Origin: Geobacillus sp. 46C-IIa
Lineage (GTDB): Bacteria > Bacillota > Bacilli > Bacillales > Anoxybacillaceae
Direction of reading: 5' to 3'
DNA: 64,000 nt
NCBI RefSeq assembly: GCF_014679505.1
Contig: NZ_CP061474.1
Span: 2,242,001-2,306,000, forward strand
Part shown: piece after piece, positions 19,147 through 27,610 of the stretch
Position numbering within the stretch: the first letter of the stretch is position 1
Layout: each line of letters begins with the position of its first letter
Position numbers and translations under genes: made by a program
Notes under the pieces: model-generated
Seen by the model: only the letters and a program-made list of their open reading frames with translations
Told to the model about the DNA's origin: nothing
Databases searched by the model: none

Positions 19147-19418
19147 GTCTCTTCTTTCACCGCCCGGTCGAGCTGATAAAGAAAGGCAAACAACTCCGCT
19201 ACGAGGGCATACAGCCCTTCCGGGATCGCTTCATTGATCTCCACTTCGCTTAACAGCTCAACAAGCGACGGGTCTTTTCGCACCGGCACGCCGTGCTGCT
19301 CAGCTGCGGCGATGATCGCCTCGGCGATCTCCCCGCTTCCTTTTGCCTTGACGACCGGCGCCTCATCGACTGCCGCATCGTACGACAAAGCGACCGCTTT
19401 TTTCCGCTCTTCATTCAT
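19131..19418 (-). CDS. ylqH: YlqH, FlhB cytoplasmic-domain-like protein
   Basis: A 95-residue soluble protein resembling the cytoplasmic C-terminal domain of the export gate protein FlhB: RKKAVALSYDAAVDEAPVVK, KGSGEIAEAIIAAAEQHGVP, then EINEAIPEGLYALVAELFAF. It begins where the FlhB sequence would follow the NPTH autocleavage motif, and there is no NPTH and no membrane part. ATG 19418 overlaps the ylqG stop as ATGA, so the pair is translationally coupled; an upstream in-frame TTG (19427) is less likely. Its function is not known; a partner role with YlqG, by analogy with FlhB-FliK, is inference. Confidence 0.8.
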   Translation of the reverse strand: MNEERKKAVALSYDAAVDEAPVVKAKGSGEIAEAIIAAAEQHGVPVRKDPSLVELLSEVEINEAIPEGLYALVAELFAFLYQLDRAVKEETLGEG

Positions 19419-20968
19419 ATGCGCCAATCCACCTCACTGTACTGGCCGGAAAACGGGAAACGAGACGGGGGCGGCGGTGCGGCATCCGTTGTTTTCACAT
19501 CGACGCCCGAGAGCGTATAGCCGTGCGCCTGCAATCGCTCTTTCACAAGCGGGGCGAAACGGGCGGTGAGCGCCGGCAGCCGCGGGTCGCTGTGAAATAT
19601 CGAAATGTGGACAATCCGCCGCTGGATGCGCACATCGACAACGATCTCCTGCAGCGCCTCAAGCGTTAAGCAGCAAACAATGCGGCTATAATCGTCATCA
19701 AGCCGTCCGTTAGGTGTCCGCTTCCCTTGACAGCAGACGGCAAAATCGCTCAAACGCGCGCCAAGCGGCAGCGGAAACGCAAGCCATACATGTTCGAGCG
19801 GCCCATCGCCCCCAGCGGTGATGGCCATTCCGTCCATCTGGGTGAGGAGCGCTTCGGCTGCCTGTTTCGCCTCCCTGTCCCCCGGCGCGCGGAGAAAGTG
19901 AAGAAGCAGCCTTTTCAACGATGGGGGTCCTGCCGGCAAAGCTCCCGCTTTCACGGCACGGGCGAGCGCCGCCTCGTCTTCAAGGCCGAGGCGTCCTGCG
20001 ATCCGGCGCAGCCAGTGAAACAACGACAACGCCGGGTCGCTCGCAGCTCTGGCGGCTGCCCACAGCTTCGCTTCTGCTTCGGAAAGCCCCCCGTTTTTGC
20101 AGGCGGCATCCACAGCGGCAAACCGTGCGAAAAACGCTTCCTCATCAGCCAAGCCAAGCTGCCTGTACGCCTCGGCAAACTGCCGTTGCCGCACCGCCTC
20201 TTGAAGCGCTGAATGCCGATCCTCCGGCAGCGGGGCCAATCCGAGGCGGGCGAGAAGCGCACGCGCCGGCCCCGCTTCTTCCCCCTCGGTCGAAAGAAGC
20301 AAGTGCACAACCGTCTCATAGACGAACAGCGGTGGGGAAAGAAGCCGCTCGATCGCCCGTCCGAGCTCGGGCGCTGCCGGATGGGCGGAAAGTGCGGCGA
20401 GCGCCGCTTTCAGCTTAGCCAACCCGGAAGCGAGCGGCTCCCCTGTTTTTGCCGCCCATAATGCCCGAAACGCGGCCGCAGACGGCGGCAGACGGCGGCG
20501 GAACAAGTATGCGAGCATCTCTTCGGCATCGTCCGGCCGCTCTGTTTCCCTCACCGCCTCGGTCAGTTCCGCAATCTCCCCCTTCGTCACGGCCGCGCCC
20601 GCTTTGAACGCCTGGCGGAGCACCGGCAAGGCGGCGTCCGGCAGCTTCCACGTCTGCTGCCATCGACGCGCGGCGTCCTCGTCAGACAAAACAGACGCCC
20701 GCCCGGGGAAAGAGGCGGCTTTCCAATAAATCGTTCCCTCCTGTTGCTTGATTTCAAACAAGTACGTGCGCCCGGGGAGAAGCGGCGCCTCGAGGCGGGC
20801 GCGTACGAGCTGGCTGCCGACGCGAACGAACGCCACCCGTTCTCCGCTTTTCGTTTCCTCCACCTGCTCGATCCGGCCGACGACCGCCTGTCCGGGCTGA
20901 AACCGCTGGCTGAATGTTGCGTCACGGACAGCGGTCACTGGAACGGTTCGTTCCATCCGCTCTACCAT
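19415..20968 (-). CDS. ylqG: YlqG, large protein with FliK C-terminal-like domain
   Basis: A 517-residue protein of unknown function. N-terminus (about 20-85) is a beta-rich segment (GQAVVGRIEQVEETKSGERV, LLPGRTYLFEIKQQEG). The middle (about 90-385) is Ala/Leu-rich and helical. The C-terminal region (about 395-505) resembles the FliK hook-length domain: a Leu-rich strand pair (LEALQEIVVDVRI), HISIF, then a helix-forming segment ending RFAPLVKERLQAHGYTLSGV. No signal peptide or membrane helix is evident. It is coupled to ylqH. Homologues sit at the same place in Bacillus. The FliK resemblance is my reading and needs a profile search. Confidence 0.7.
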   Translation of the reverse strand: MVERMERTVPVTAVRDATFSQRFQPGQAVVGRIEQVEETKSGERVAFVRVGSQLVRARLEAPLLPGRTYLFEIKQQEGTIYWKAASFPGRASVLSDEDAARRWQQTWKLPDAALPVLRQAFKAGAAVTKGEIAELTEAVRETERPDDAEEMLAYLFRRRLPPSAAAFRALWAAKTGEPLASGLAKLKAALAALSAHPAAPELGRAIERLLSPPLFVYETVVHLLLSTEGEEAGPARALLARLGLAPLPEDRHSALQEAVRQRQFAEAYRQLGLADEEAFFARFAAVDAACKNGGLSEAEAKLWAAARAASDPALSLFHWLRRIAGRLGLEDEAALARAVKAGALPAGPPSLKRLLLHFLRAPGDREAKQAAEALLTQMDGMAITAGGDGPLEHVWLAFPLPLGARLSDFAVCCQGKRTPNGRLDDDYSRIVCCLTLEALQEIVVDVRIQRRIVHISIFHSDPRLPALTARFAPLVKERLQAHGYTLSGVDVKTTDAAPPPPSRFPFSGQYSEVDWRI

Positions 20969-21049
20969 TCGCTTCTCATCCTTTCATTCCGGCCTAACTT
21001 AGGCAGGGCATCCCTCTTCCATCCGCGCCGTCAAAACGCGCCTTGGCCG

Positions 21050-21829
21050 CTATGCTCGAACATTGAGCGCTTCCTTTACCGGGGCGAACGAGCGGCGGTG
21101 CTCGTCTGTCACGCCATAGCGGCGAATCGCCGCAAGATGTTCCGGCGTCCCGTAGCCCATATGGCGGGCAAAACCATATTGCGGATAGCGGCGATCGAGC
21201 TCATGCATCCACCGGTCGCGCGTCACTTTGGCGATGATGGACGCGGCAGCGATCGAGGCGCTATTGGCATCGCCTTTTACGAGGCGCTGCTGCGGCAGCG
21301 CACACGGCACGGTCATCGCATCGACAAGCAAATGCTCTGGCGGCGGCGAGAGCGCGGCGACCGCTTTGGCCATCGCTTGCCTTGTCGCCTCGTAAATGTT
21401 CCACTCATCAATTTCGGCCGCACTAACAATGCCGACGCCAATCGCCACGGCGCACACCCCAATTTGCGCAAACAGCGCCTCGCGCTTGGCTGGCGTCAGC
21501 CGTTTCGAATCATCAAGCCCCGGCAAGTAAGCGTCTTTCGGCAAAATGACGGCCGCGGCGACGACCGGGCCGGCCAGCGGTCCGCGCCCAGCCTCGTCAA
21601 TGCCGGCAATCCGCTCGATGCCGGCGGCATATAATTCACGCTCATAGCGCATCAGCTCTTCCCAGCGCTGCCGCGCCGCTTCCTCCCGTTCCTTTTGCTT
21701 AACAAAGCGGGCCAGAAGCGCCTGCACGCTTTTTCGTTCATCGCGCTGCAGCATCTCCCAGCGCGGGTCGCTTTCTCCCCCGAGCTCTGGAAGCAGCGCT
21801 TCAATTTCTTTCACCGTATACTGTTTCAT
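21050..21829 (-). CDS. rnhB: Ribonuclease HII
   Basis: A 259-residue enzyme that removes ribonucleotides from DNA and RNA-DNA hybrids. Catalytic residues: Asp-Glu in [20 protein letters not shown], Asp in VDAMTVP, and a further acidic residue in [19 protein letters not shown]. An N-terminal helical extension ([20 protein letters not shown]) is typical of Firmicute RNase HII. It is preceded by rbgA and its terminator, and followed by ylqG about 80 nt downstream. Confidence 0.97.
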   Translation of the reverse strand: MKQYTVKEIEALLPELGGESDPRWEMLQRDERKSVQALLARFVKQKEREEAARQRWEELMRYERELYAAGIERIAGIDEAGRGPLAGPVVAAAVILPKDAYLPGLDDSKRLTPAKREALFAQIGVCAVAIGVGIVSAAEIDEWNIYEATRQAMAKAVAALSPPPEHLLVDAMTVPCALPQQRLVKGDANSASIAAASIIAKVTRDRWMHELDRRYPQYGFARHMGYGTPEHLAAIRRYGVTDEHRRSFAPVKEALNVRA

Positions 21830-21900
21830 AATCCTCTCCCTTTTCTACTTATACTATCGGCTGCATTCCGACCGTTGTGAAGCGAAAAGTTCAATCCAAT

Positions 21901-21944
21901 GAAAAACGCCCGCCGGACGCATTACGTCCATAAAGCGGGCGTTT
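21901..21944 (-). terminator. Rho-independent terminator overlapping the 3' end of rbgA
   Basis: A 10-bp outer stem (AAACGCCCGC / GCGGGCGTTT) encloses a second small stem (GGACG / CGTCC). On the minus strand it is followed by TTTTC. The 5' arm lies in the last codons of rbgA, whose TAA (21924-21922) is in the loop region. Confidence 0.8.
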
Positions 21945-22782
21945 CAAAGCTGAGCCTTCCTAACTTTTCTGTGCGGATGTCATACAAAACGATATCGGCT
22001 ACTTTATCGTAATCGATGCCGCCGCCCGCCGTCAGGCAGCCGCGCCGCCGGCCGATGGCGTCAAACAAGGCGACCATGTCATCGGGAATGCTGTCGAGGC
22101 CATATCGCTCCATAAGCCGCTCCGGATAATGGTCAGATAAAAAGCGGAGCGCATACACCGCAACGTCTTGCAAATTTAAAATTTCATCCTTAATCGCGCC
22201 GGTGACCGCCAGCCTGTAGCCGACATCCTCGTCCTCAAACTTCGGCCATAAAATGCCGGGTGTATCAAGAAGCTCCATCTCTTTGCCGACTTTGATCCAT
22301 TGCTGCGCTTTAGTCACCCCCGGCTTATCGCCGGTTTTGGCGATATGGCGGCCGGCAAGCCGATTGATGAGCGTCGATTTGCCGACGTTTGGAATGCCGA
22401 CGATGAGCGCCCGCACCGGACGCGGGTTTTTAATTCCTTTCGCCCGCATTTTGTCGAACTTGTCTTTCACCATCTCTTTCGCTGCAGCGGTGATTTGCTT
22501 CACCCCTGTTCCGCTTTGTGCGTCGATGGCTATAGCGGTTCTCCCTCGGTCGCGGAAATAGCCGATCCATTGCTCCGTCACCGCCTCGTCGGCCATATCG
22601 GCTTTATTGAGCAGAATGAGACGCGGCTTTTGCCCGAGAATCTCGTCAATCATCGGGTTGCGCGACGACATCGGCACGCGGGCGTCCAGCAGTTCGAACG
22701 CCACATCGATCAGCTTTAGTTTTTCTTGCACTTCCCGCTTCGCTTTCGCCATATGGCCGGGAAACCATTGAATCGTCGTCAT
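21922..22782 (-). CDS. rbgA: Ribosome biogenesis GTPase RbgA (YlqF)
   Basis: A circularly permuted GTPase of about 286 residues required for late 50S assembly. G4 LLNKADM comes before G1 [16 protein letters not shown] and G3 [14 protein letters not shown], the permuted order that defines the family. The N-terminus [20 protein letters not shown] is near invariant. C-terminal helical domain: [20 protein letters not shown]. Start chosen at ATG 22782 with AGGTG six bases upstream; ATG 22788 is an alternative. It sits near rplS, trmD and rimM, all ribosome maturation genes. Confidence 0.96.
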   Translation of the reverse strand: MTTIQWFPGHMAKAKREVQEKLKLIDVAFELLDARVPMSSRNPMIDEILGQKPRLILLNKADMADEAVTEQWIGYFRDRGRTAIAIDAQSGTGVKQITAAAKEMVKDKFDKMRAKGIKNPRPVRALIVGIPNVGKSTLINRLAGRHIAKTGDKPGVTKAQQWIKVGKEMELLDTPGILWPKFEDEDVGYRLAVTGAIKDEILNLQDVAVYALRFLSDHYPERLMERYGLDSIPDDMVALFDAIGRRRGCLTAGGGIDYDKVADIVLYDIRTEKLGRLSFETPALWT

Positions 22783-22800
22783 TGGCATCACCTGCCTCGT

Positions 22801-23352
22801 TTATTTCGCAATCCGAGCGTCATCAAGCGGCCAGTAGACAATATTCGCCTTGCCGACGACTTTCTCCATCGGAACGAAGCCGATATGGCGGCTGTCTTTG
22901 CTGAAACGGCGATTGTCGCCCATGACGAACAAATGCCCTTCCGGCACGGTGCTCCGCCCGGTCAGCTCCTCTAACGTAAACGGTTCGGTCAGCGGTCCGT
23001 CGGCCACCTGCTTTTTATATTCGTCCAAATACGGCTCTTCATACGGCTTGCCGTTGACATAGAGCGTGTCATTTTTATATTCGATCCGGTCGCCCGGCAG
23101 ACCGATGACCCGTTTAATATAGTCTCTCCCTTCTTCGGCGTGAAAAACAATAATGTCAAAGCGGTGCGGCATGCCGATTTTATACGCCAATTTATTGACG
23201 ATCATCCGTTCGTGGTTATGTAATGTTGGCATCATCGAATAGCCGTCGACAATGATCGGGGCGAAAATAAAATAGCGGATGCCCCCGGCCAGCAACACCG
23301 CGACGACAATGGCTTTCAACCACTCGCGCCATTCGCTTTTCTTCTGTTCCAT
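22801..23352 (-). CDS. lepB: Type I signal peptidase
   Basis: A 183-residue Gram-positive (SipS-type) leader peptidase. Single N-terminal membrane helix (AIVVAVLLAGGIRYFIFAPI, about 14-33), catalytic Ser in DGYSMMPTLHNHE, catalytic Lys in DYIKRVIGLPGD, and the C-terminal box FVMGDNRRFSKDSRHIGFVP. It cleaves Sec and Tat signal peptides outside the membrane. ATG 23352 follows GGTGGGAG. It lies between rplS and rbgA; B. subtilis has no signal peptidase gene there. Confidence 0.96.
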   Translation of the reverse strand: MEQKKSEWREWLKAIVVAVLLAGGIRYFIFAPIIVDGYSMMPTLHNHERMIVNKLAYKIGMPHRFDIIVFHAEEGRDYIKRVIGLPGDRIEYKNDTLYVNGKPYEEPYLDEYKKQVADGPLTEPFTLEELTGRSTVPEGHLFVMGDNRRFSKDSRHIGFVPMEKVVGKANIVYWPLDDARIAK

Positions 23353-23400
23353 CTTTCTCCCACCTAAATGATAATTTAGCCGCTTCGCTGACGGATAGTG

Positions 23401-23431
23401 AAAAAAGGAGCTTGAAAGCAAGCTCCTTTTT
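23401..23431 (-). terminator. Rho-independent terminator after rplS
   Basis: A perfect 12-bp stem (AAAAAGGAGCTT / AAGCTCCTTTTT) with a 6-nt loop, 22 nt past the rplS stop. Its strength suggests rplS is mostly a monocistronic unit, with lepB expressed from another promoter or by readthrough. Confidence 0.9.
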
Positions 23432-23453
23432 CGCTGCGACCCACCGATGTCCG

Positions 23454-23807
23454 TTATTGAGCCGTTTTTTCTTTAATGCGCGCCGCTTTGCCGCGAAGTT
23501 CACGCAAGTAGTACAGTTTCGCGCGGCGGACTTTCCCGCGGCGGACAATTTCGAGCTTGGCGATTTTCGGCGTATGCACCGGGAACGTGCGCTCAACGCC
23601 GACGCCGTAGGACACTTTGCGGACGGTGAACGTCTCGCTGATGCCCGCCCCGCGCCGTTTAATGACGACGCCTTCAAACACTTGAATGCGCTCGCGGTTG
23701 CCTTCCACGACTTTTACGTGGACGCGCACCGTGTCACCCGGGCGGAAATCCGGCAAATCGGTCCGCAATTGTTCTTTCGTAATTTCTTGGATTAAATGAT
23801 GCATCAT
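23454..23807 (-). CDS. rplS: 50S ribosomal protein L19
   Basis: A 117-residue L19 at the 30S-50S interface. Motifs: [40 protein letters not shown] and [29 protein letters not shown] precedes ATG 23807. It has its own promoter and a leader able to fold into a hairpin, and a strong terminator follows, so it can be regulated separately from trmD although it lies directly downstream. Confidence 0.98.
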   Translation of the reverse strand: MMHHLIQEITKEQLRTDLPDFRPGDTVRVHVKVVEGNRERIQVFEGVVIKRRGAGISETFTVRKVSYGVGVERTFPVHTPKIAKLEIVRRGKVRRAKLYYLRELRGKAARIKEKTAQ

Positions 23808-23902
23808 TTTCCACTCCTTCCACAGATGTTCATGCTAATGCGTCTCCTTCATTGCAGCGGAACATCGTTTTCCATCCTTAAGCATGCCGCTTAAGTCACA
23901 CA
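23808..23902 (-). promoter_or_regulatory. Candidate L19 autoregulatory leader
   Basis: The rplS 5' leader can form an outer stem GATGTTC / GAACATC (23866-23860 with 23831-23825) enclosing an inner imperfect stem (AGC...CATT / AATG...GCT). Bacilli are known to carry an L19 leader RNA at this place. I cannot score it against the covariance model, so identity is inferred from position and pairing. Confidence 0.5.
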
Positions 23903-23908
23903 AAGAAT

Positions 23909-23937
23909 ATGATAGCATAAACACCGGCTGCAGGCAA
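23909..23937 (-). promoter_or_regulatory. sigma-A promoter of rplS
   Basis: TTGCCT (23937-23932), a 17-nt spacer and TATCAT (23914-23909). The -35 box begins four bases after the trmD stop codon. The predicted start is near 23902, giving a leader of about 95 nt. Confidence 0.7.
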
Positions 23938-23940
23938 TAG

Positions 23941-24678
23941 CTATTCGCGCTCTCGCTCCCATTCTTTCAGCCATTGCTTTTGCTTGTCGGTAAGCGGGTA
24001 ATCGGCAAGCAAATCCGGGCGGCGCAAAAACGTCCGGCGAAGCGATTCCTTCTCGCGCCACTCGGCGATGAGCTGATGGTTTCCTGACAGCAACACATCG
24101 GGCACTTTCATGCCGCGGAAATCGGCCGGCCTTGTGTATTGCGGATACTCGAGCAGCCCGGAGCTGAACGAGTCATCAACTGGCGACGCCTCGTTGCCAA
24201 GCACCCCGGGAAGGAGGCGGACAACGCTGTCAACAATCACCATCGCGCCGAGCTCCCCACCGGTCAAAATATAATCGCCGATCGAAATTTCATCGGTCGC
24301 TAAATGTTGGCGAATGCGCTCATCATAGCCTTCATAATGACCGCAAATGAGCACCAAATGTTCTTCTTTGGCGAACTCTTCCGCCTTTTTTTGCGTGTAG
24401 CGCTCACCTTGCGGGCAAAGCAAAACGATGCGCGCATCTGGCGACTCCGCCGTCACGTGCTCCACCGCATCAAAAATCGGCTGCGGCTTCAACACCATGC
24501 CGGCGCCGCCGCCGTACGGATAATCGTCGACCGTTTTATGCTTGTTGTCGGCAAACTCGCGAAAGTCAACGAGGCGGATAGTCACCGCTCCCTTTTCTTG
24601 CGCCTTCTTTAAAATCGACTCATTCAGCACGGCGGAAAACATGCCGGGAAACAGCGTTAAAATATCGATCCGCATCAT
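23941..24678 (-). CDS. trmD: tRNA (guanine-N1)-methyltransferase TrmD
   Basis: A 245-residue SPOUT methyltransferase forming m1G37 in tRNA. N-terminus [13 protein letters not shown]; the trefoil knot carries [29 protein letters not shown] and [19 protein letters not shown], the canonical SAM and catalytic regions. Two adjacent ATGs (24678 and 24675) overlap the rimM stop, so it is translationally coupled to rimM. C-terminal DNA-binding-like domain about 165-245. Confidence 0.98.
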   Translation of the reverse strand: MMRIDILTLFPGMFSAVLNESILKKAQEKGAVTIRLVDFREFADNKHKTVDDYPYGGGAGMVLKPQPIFDAVEHVTAESPDARIVLLCPQGERYTQKKAEEFAKEEHLVLICGHYEGYDERIRQHLATDEISIGDYILTGGELGAMVIVDSVVRLLPGVLGNEASPVDDSFSSGLLEYPQYTRPADFRGMKVPDVLLSGNHQLIAEWREKESLRRTFLRRPDLLADYPLTDKQKQWLKEWERERE

Positions 24679-25193
24679 TCAAGCAGCCCTTCCATCGGCC
24701 GGATGATGATCGTTTTCCGCCCCGTGTCGACGCGCAAAACGACATCATCAATATACGGAATGAGCGCGTCAGTGCCATCTTGGCGCCGAACGACCCAAAC
24801 GTCGTTCGCCCCCGGCGTTAAAATTTCCCGCACCGTGCCGATTGTCTCCCCATTTTCTGTCACGACCGTGCAGCCGATAATCTCATGGAAATAATACTCG
24901 CCTTCATCGAGTTGGCCAAGCTGGCTCTCCGGCACTTTCAGCATCGCCCCTTTAAACGGCTCGACGTCGTTAATGCTGTCATACCCTTCAAACGACAGCA
25001 AATCGAACGATTTATGGACGCGGTGGCTTTTTACGGTCACCTCGACCGGTTGGGCGTCGCGTTCACGGAAAATGTACAGTTTGTTTCCTTTTTTGTACCG
25101 CTCTTCGGGAAAATCGGTCCGCGAAATGACGCGCACCTCGCCGCGAATGCCGTGCGTATTGACGATCTTGCCGACGTTAAACCATCGTTCCAT
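24675..25193 (-). CDS. rimM: 16S rRNA processing protein RimM
   Basis: About 172 residues; a 30S maturation factor that binds ribosomal protein S19. N-terminal RimM barrel: [21 protein letters not shown]-terminal PRC-like barrel: [20 protein letters not shown] and [23 protein letters not shown] 25193 is ten bases from AAGAAGGG; ATG 25202 is an alternative that abuts the ribosome site. It lies between ylqD and trmD and overlaps trmD. Confidence 0.96.
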   Translation of the reverse strand: MERWFNVGKIVNTHGIRGEVRVISRTDFPEERYKKGNKLYIFRERDAQPVEVTVKSHRVHKSFDLLSFEGYDSINDVEPFKGAMLKVPESQLGQLDEGEYYFHEIIGCTVVTENGETIGTVREILTPGANDVWVVRRQDGTDALIPYIDDVVLRVDTGRKTIIIRPMEGLLE

Positions 25194-25208
25194 CACCTTC
25201 ATCCCTTC

Positions 25209-25595
25209 TTAACGAATCTCTTTGACGACGCCATCTTCAACGATGATGGCGCGCGCCTTTGTCACCTCTTCCCAGCGGTCGCCGACGTTCACCTCAACGA
25301 GCGCCTCGACTTCCCGCTCCTTCAGTTCGCTTCCTAACGGTAGCATATGTAATTGTTCAAGCTGAAACTCAAGCAGCTTTATTTTCTCTATGCGGTCATC
25401 AATTTCTTTTGCAAAATATTGTTTCACTAAAGCGGGTGAATATTTTCCGCTTTTCTCCATTTTCTTTTGTTCGAAACGAAGCTGGTCGCACTCGCGCTCG
25501 AGCTGCTGCTTGCGCGCCGCAAACGCAGCGGCGAGCGTCTGTTTGCTTCGCTCGGTGACAACTTGCCGCACCTCGACCGTTTGAATGAGCTTCAT
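25209..25595 (-). CDS. ylqD: YlqD family protein of unknown function
   Basis: A protein of about 128 residues. Positions about 20-75 are a strongly charged coiled coil (RKQQLERECDQLRFEQKKME; KEIDDRIEKIKLLEFQLEQL) between short beta-like ends (KLIQTVEVRQVVTERSKQ and VEVNVGDRWEEVTKARAIIV). No enzymatic motif. ATG 25595 is six bases from AAGGGGG and gives the B. subtilis YlqD length. Its conserved place beside khpA and rimM hints at an RNA or ribosome link, which is inference only. Confidence 0.8.
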   Translation of the reverse strand: MKLIQTVEVRQVVTERSKQTLAAAFAARKQQLERECDQLRFEQKKMEKSGKYSPALVKQYFAKEIDDRIEKIKLLEFQLEQLHMLPLGSELKEREVEALVEVNVGDRWEEVTKARAIIVEDGVVKEIR

Positions 25596-25620
25596 CCTCA
25601 TCCCCCTTTACGGCGATATC

Positions 25621-25652
25621 AAAAAAGGGAGAGGAACATCCTCACCCTTTTT
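25621..25652 (-). terminator. Terminator overlapping the khpA stop codon
   Basis: On the minus strand AAAAAGGGTGAGG and CCTCTCCCTTTTTT form a stem with one mismatch and a 5-nt loop, and the T-run continues downstream. The khpA TGA is inside the 5' arm. It would at least partly separate rpsP-khpA from ylqD-rimM-trmD. Confidence 0.75.
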
Positions 25653-25878
25653 CTTTCACTTGCACGATGACCCGCTTTGGCGACCCGGCCGCGGCAGCAT
25701 AGACGACCGTACGAATGGCATGGATCGTCCTTCCTTGCTTGCCGATCACTTTGCCGACATCCTCATCATGCACCGACAGCTCATAGACGACCGCCGTCTC
25801 TTCTTCGCGGCTGTCGACCGCCACCGCTTCCGGATGATCAACAAGCGCCTTAACGATCGTTTCAATGAGCGGTTTCAT
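25642..25878 (-). CDS. khpA: KH-domain RNA-binding protein KhpA (YlqC)
   Basis: A 78-residue single KH domain. The GXXG-type loop is in VGKVIGKQGRTIHAIRTVVY, and the C-terminal strand is KRVIVQVKEKG. KhpA binds RNA, often with KhpB/Jag. The ribosome site before ATG 25878 is weak, and the gene lies 11 nt after rpsP, so reinitiation or coupling after rpsP is likely. Confidence 0.93.
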   Translation of the reverse strand: MKPLIETIVKALVDHPEAVAVDSREEETAVVYELSVHDEDVGKVIGKQGRTIHAIRTVVYAAAAGSPKRVIVQVKEKG

Positions 25879-25889
25879 GCCTGTCTCGC

Positions 25890-26162
25890 TTATTTGCCGT
25901 ATTTTAAGTTATGGAACTTCTCTAAAATGCCTTGTTTCGACAGCAAGCTGCGCACCGTATCCGACGGTTTGGCGCCGTTTTGCAGCCATTTGAGCGCCAG
26001 CTCTTCGTTGATTTTAATTTCCGCCGGCTCGGCGACCGGGTTGTACGTGCCGATCGTTTCAATAAAACGGCCGTCGCGCGGCGAGCGCGAGTCTGCCACA
26101 ACGATGCGGTAGAACGGGTTTTTCTTTGCACCCATGCGTTTTAAACGAATTTTTACTGCCAT
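25890..26162 (-). CDS. rpsP: 30S ribosomal protein S16
   Basis: A 90-residue S16 with [40 protein letters not shown] and [20 protein letters not shown]. Start ATG 26162 follows GGAGGTG; the frame is open ten codons further but that is upstream of the ribosome site. It is the first gene after a clear promoter. Confidence 0.98.
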   Translation of the reverse strand: MAVKIRLKRMGAKKNPFYRIVVADSRSPRDGRFIETIGTYNPVAEPAEIKINEELALKWLQNGAKPSDTVRSLLSKQGILEKFHNLKYGK

Positions 26163-26202
26163 AGTTTGTACGCACCTCCGTATATAGTTCACACAAGATA
26201 GT

Positions 26203-26231
26203 ATATTAACAATTCTTTTTCCGTTTGTAAA
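26203..26231 (-). promoter_or_regulatory. sigma-A promoter of rpsP
   Basis: TTTACA (26231-26226, five of six), a 17-nt spacer and TAATAT (26208-26203). It lies in the 94-nt ffh-rpsP gap and would drive rpsP-khpA. Confidence 0.65.
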
Positions 26232-26256
26232 GGTTTTTCGCTTAACAGAACATCAT

Positions 26257-27597
26257 TTACATAAATGGGAAGCGAAATCCTTTTTTCTTCCCTTTGGGCA
26301 TATTCGTCATCATTTTCATCATTTTTTTCATGTCGTCAAACTGCTTCAAAAGCCGGTTTACTTCCTGCACGGTCGTGCCGCTTCCTTTGGCGATCCGCTT
26401 TTTCCGGCTGCCGTTAATGATTTCCGGATGCATTTTTTCTTCTTTCGTCATCGAGCGGATGATCGCTTCAACGCGGGCGATTTGCTTTTCGTCGACTTGG
26501 ATGTTATCGAGCCCTTTGATTTTATTGGCTCCCGGCAGCATTTTTAAAATTTCGTCGAGCGGGCCGAGCTTGCGCACTTGGCCGAGCTGGTCCAAAAAGT
26601 CGTCGAACGTGAACGTTGCCGTGCGCATTTTTTGCTCGAGCTCTTTCGCCTTCTCCTCGTCAACGGCGGCCTGCGCTTTTTCAATGAGCGTCAAGACGTC
26701 GCCCATTCCTAAAATGCGCGACGCCATCCGCTCCGGATGGAACGGCTCTAAAGCGTCGAGCTTTTCGCCCATCCCAGCAAACTTGATCGGCGCCCCGGTG
26801 ACGGCGCGGATTGACAGCGCCGCCCCGCCGCGCGTATCGCCGTCGAGCTTCGTTAAAATGACGCCGGTAATGCCGAGCTGCTCATGAAAGCTTTGTGCGA
26901 CATTGACGGCATCTTGCCCGGTCATGGCGTCAACGACAAGGAAAATTTCATCTGGCTTGACCGCTTCTTTCATTTGCTTCAGCTCATCCATGAGCGCCTC
27001 GTCGACGTGAAGACGGCCGGCCGTATCGATGAGCACGTAGTCGTAATGCTCCTCTTTCGCTCGCTCGAGCGCCTGTTTGGCGATCTCCACCGGGTTAGCG
27101 TGCTCGCCTAGCGAAAAAACGGGCACGTTCAGCTGCTTGCCGAGCGTCTCGAGCTGCTTGATCGCCGCCGGACGATAGACATCAGCGGCTACAAGCAGCG
27201 GCTTGCGGTTATGCCGCTTGCGCAGCAAGTTGGCGAGCTTCCCGGTCGTCGTCGTTTTCCCGGCCCCTTGCAGCCCGACCATCATGACGACCGTCGGCGG
27301 CTTCTTCGCGACGGCGATTTTGCTTTGCTCGCCGCCCATGAGCGCTGTCAGCTCTTCTTTTACGACCTTAATGACTTGCTGGCCGGGCGTTAAGCTTTTC
27401 ATCACTTCCTGCCCGACGGCCCGCTCGCTCACCCGTTTAATAAAGTCTTTCACGACTTTAAAGTTGACGTCGGCCTCTAACAAGGCAAGACGCACTTCGC
27501 GCATCATCTCTTTTACGTCGGCCTCGGTCACTTTCCCTTTGCCGCGGATTCGATTCATGACATGTTGCAAGCGTTCGGACAACCCTTCAAACGCCAT
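26257..27597 (-). CDS. ffh: Signal recognition particle protein Ffh
   Basis: A 446-residue SRP54. N domain MAFEGLSERLQHVMNRIRGK; G domain with GLQGAGKTTTTGKLAN, DTAGRLHVDEALMDELKQM, TKLDGDTRGGAALS; and a Met-rich M domain from about 300 that binds 4.5S RNA and signal peptides (KRIAKGSGTTVQEVNRLLKQ, MMKMMTNMPKGKKKGF). ATG 27597 follows GGGGGTGA. It is 13 nt after ylxM. It pairs with FtsY, encoded just upstream, to target nascent membrane proteins. Confidence 0.98.
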   Translation of the reverse strand: MAFEGLSERLQHVMNRIRGKGKVTEADVKEMMREVRLALLEADVNFKVVKDFIKRVSERAVGQEVMKSLTPGQQVIKVVKEELTALMGGEQSKIAVAKKPPTVVMMVGLQGAGKTTTTGKLANLLRKRHNRKPLLVAADVYRPAAIKQLETLGKQLNVPVFSLGEHANPVEIAKQALERAKEEHYDYVLIDTAGRLHVDEALMDELKQMKEAVKPDEIFLVVDAMTGQDAVNVAQSFHEQLGITGVILTKLDGDTRGGAALSIRAVTGAPIKFAGMGEKLDALEPFHPERMASRILGMGDVLTLIEKAQAAVDEEKAKELEQKMRTATFTFDDFLDQLGQVRKLGPLDEILKMLPGANKIKGLDNIQVDEKQIARVEAIIRSMTKEEKMHPEIINGSRKKRIAKGSGTTVQEVNRLLKQFDDMKKMMKMMTNMPKGKKKGFRFPFM

Positions 27598-27610
27598 AGC
27601 GGTCACCCCC

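Noticed and set aside
20744..21634. A 296-codon plus-strand open frame opposite rnhB and ylqG
   Set aside because: It spans two unrelated minus-strand genes and their gap, with Arg/His-rich shadow composition and no family match.
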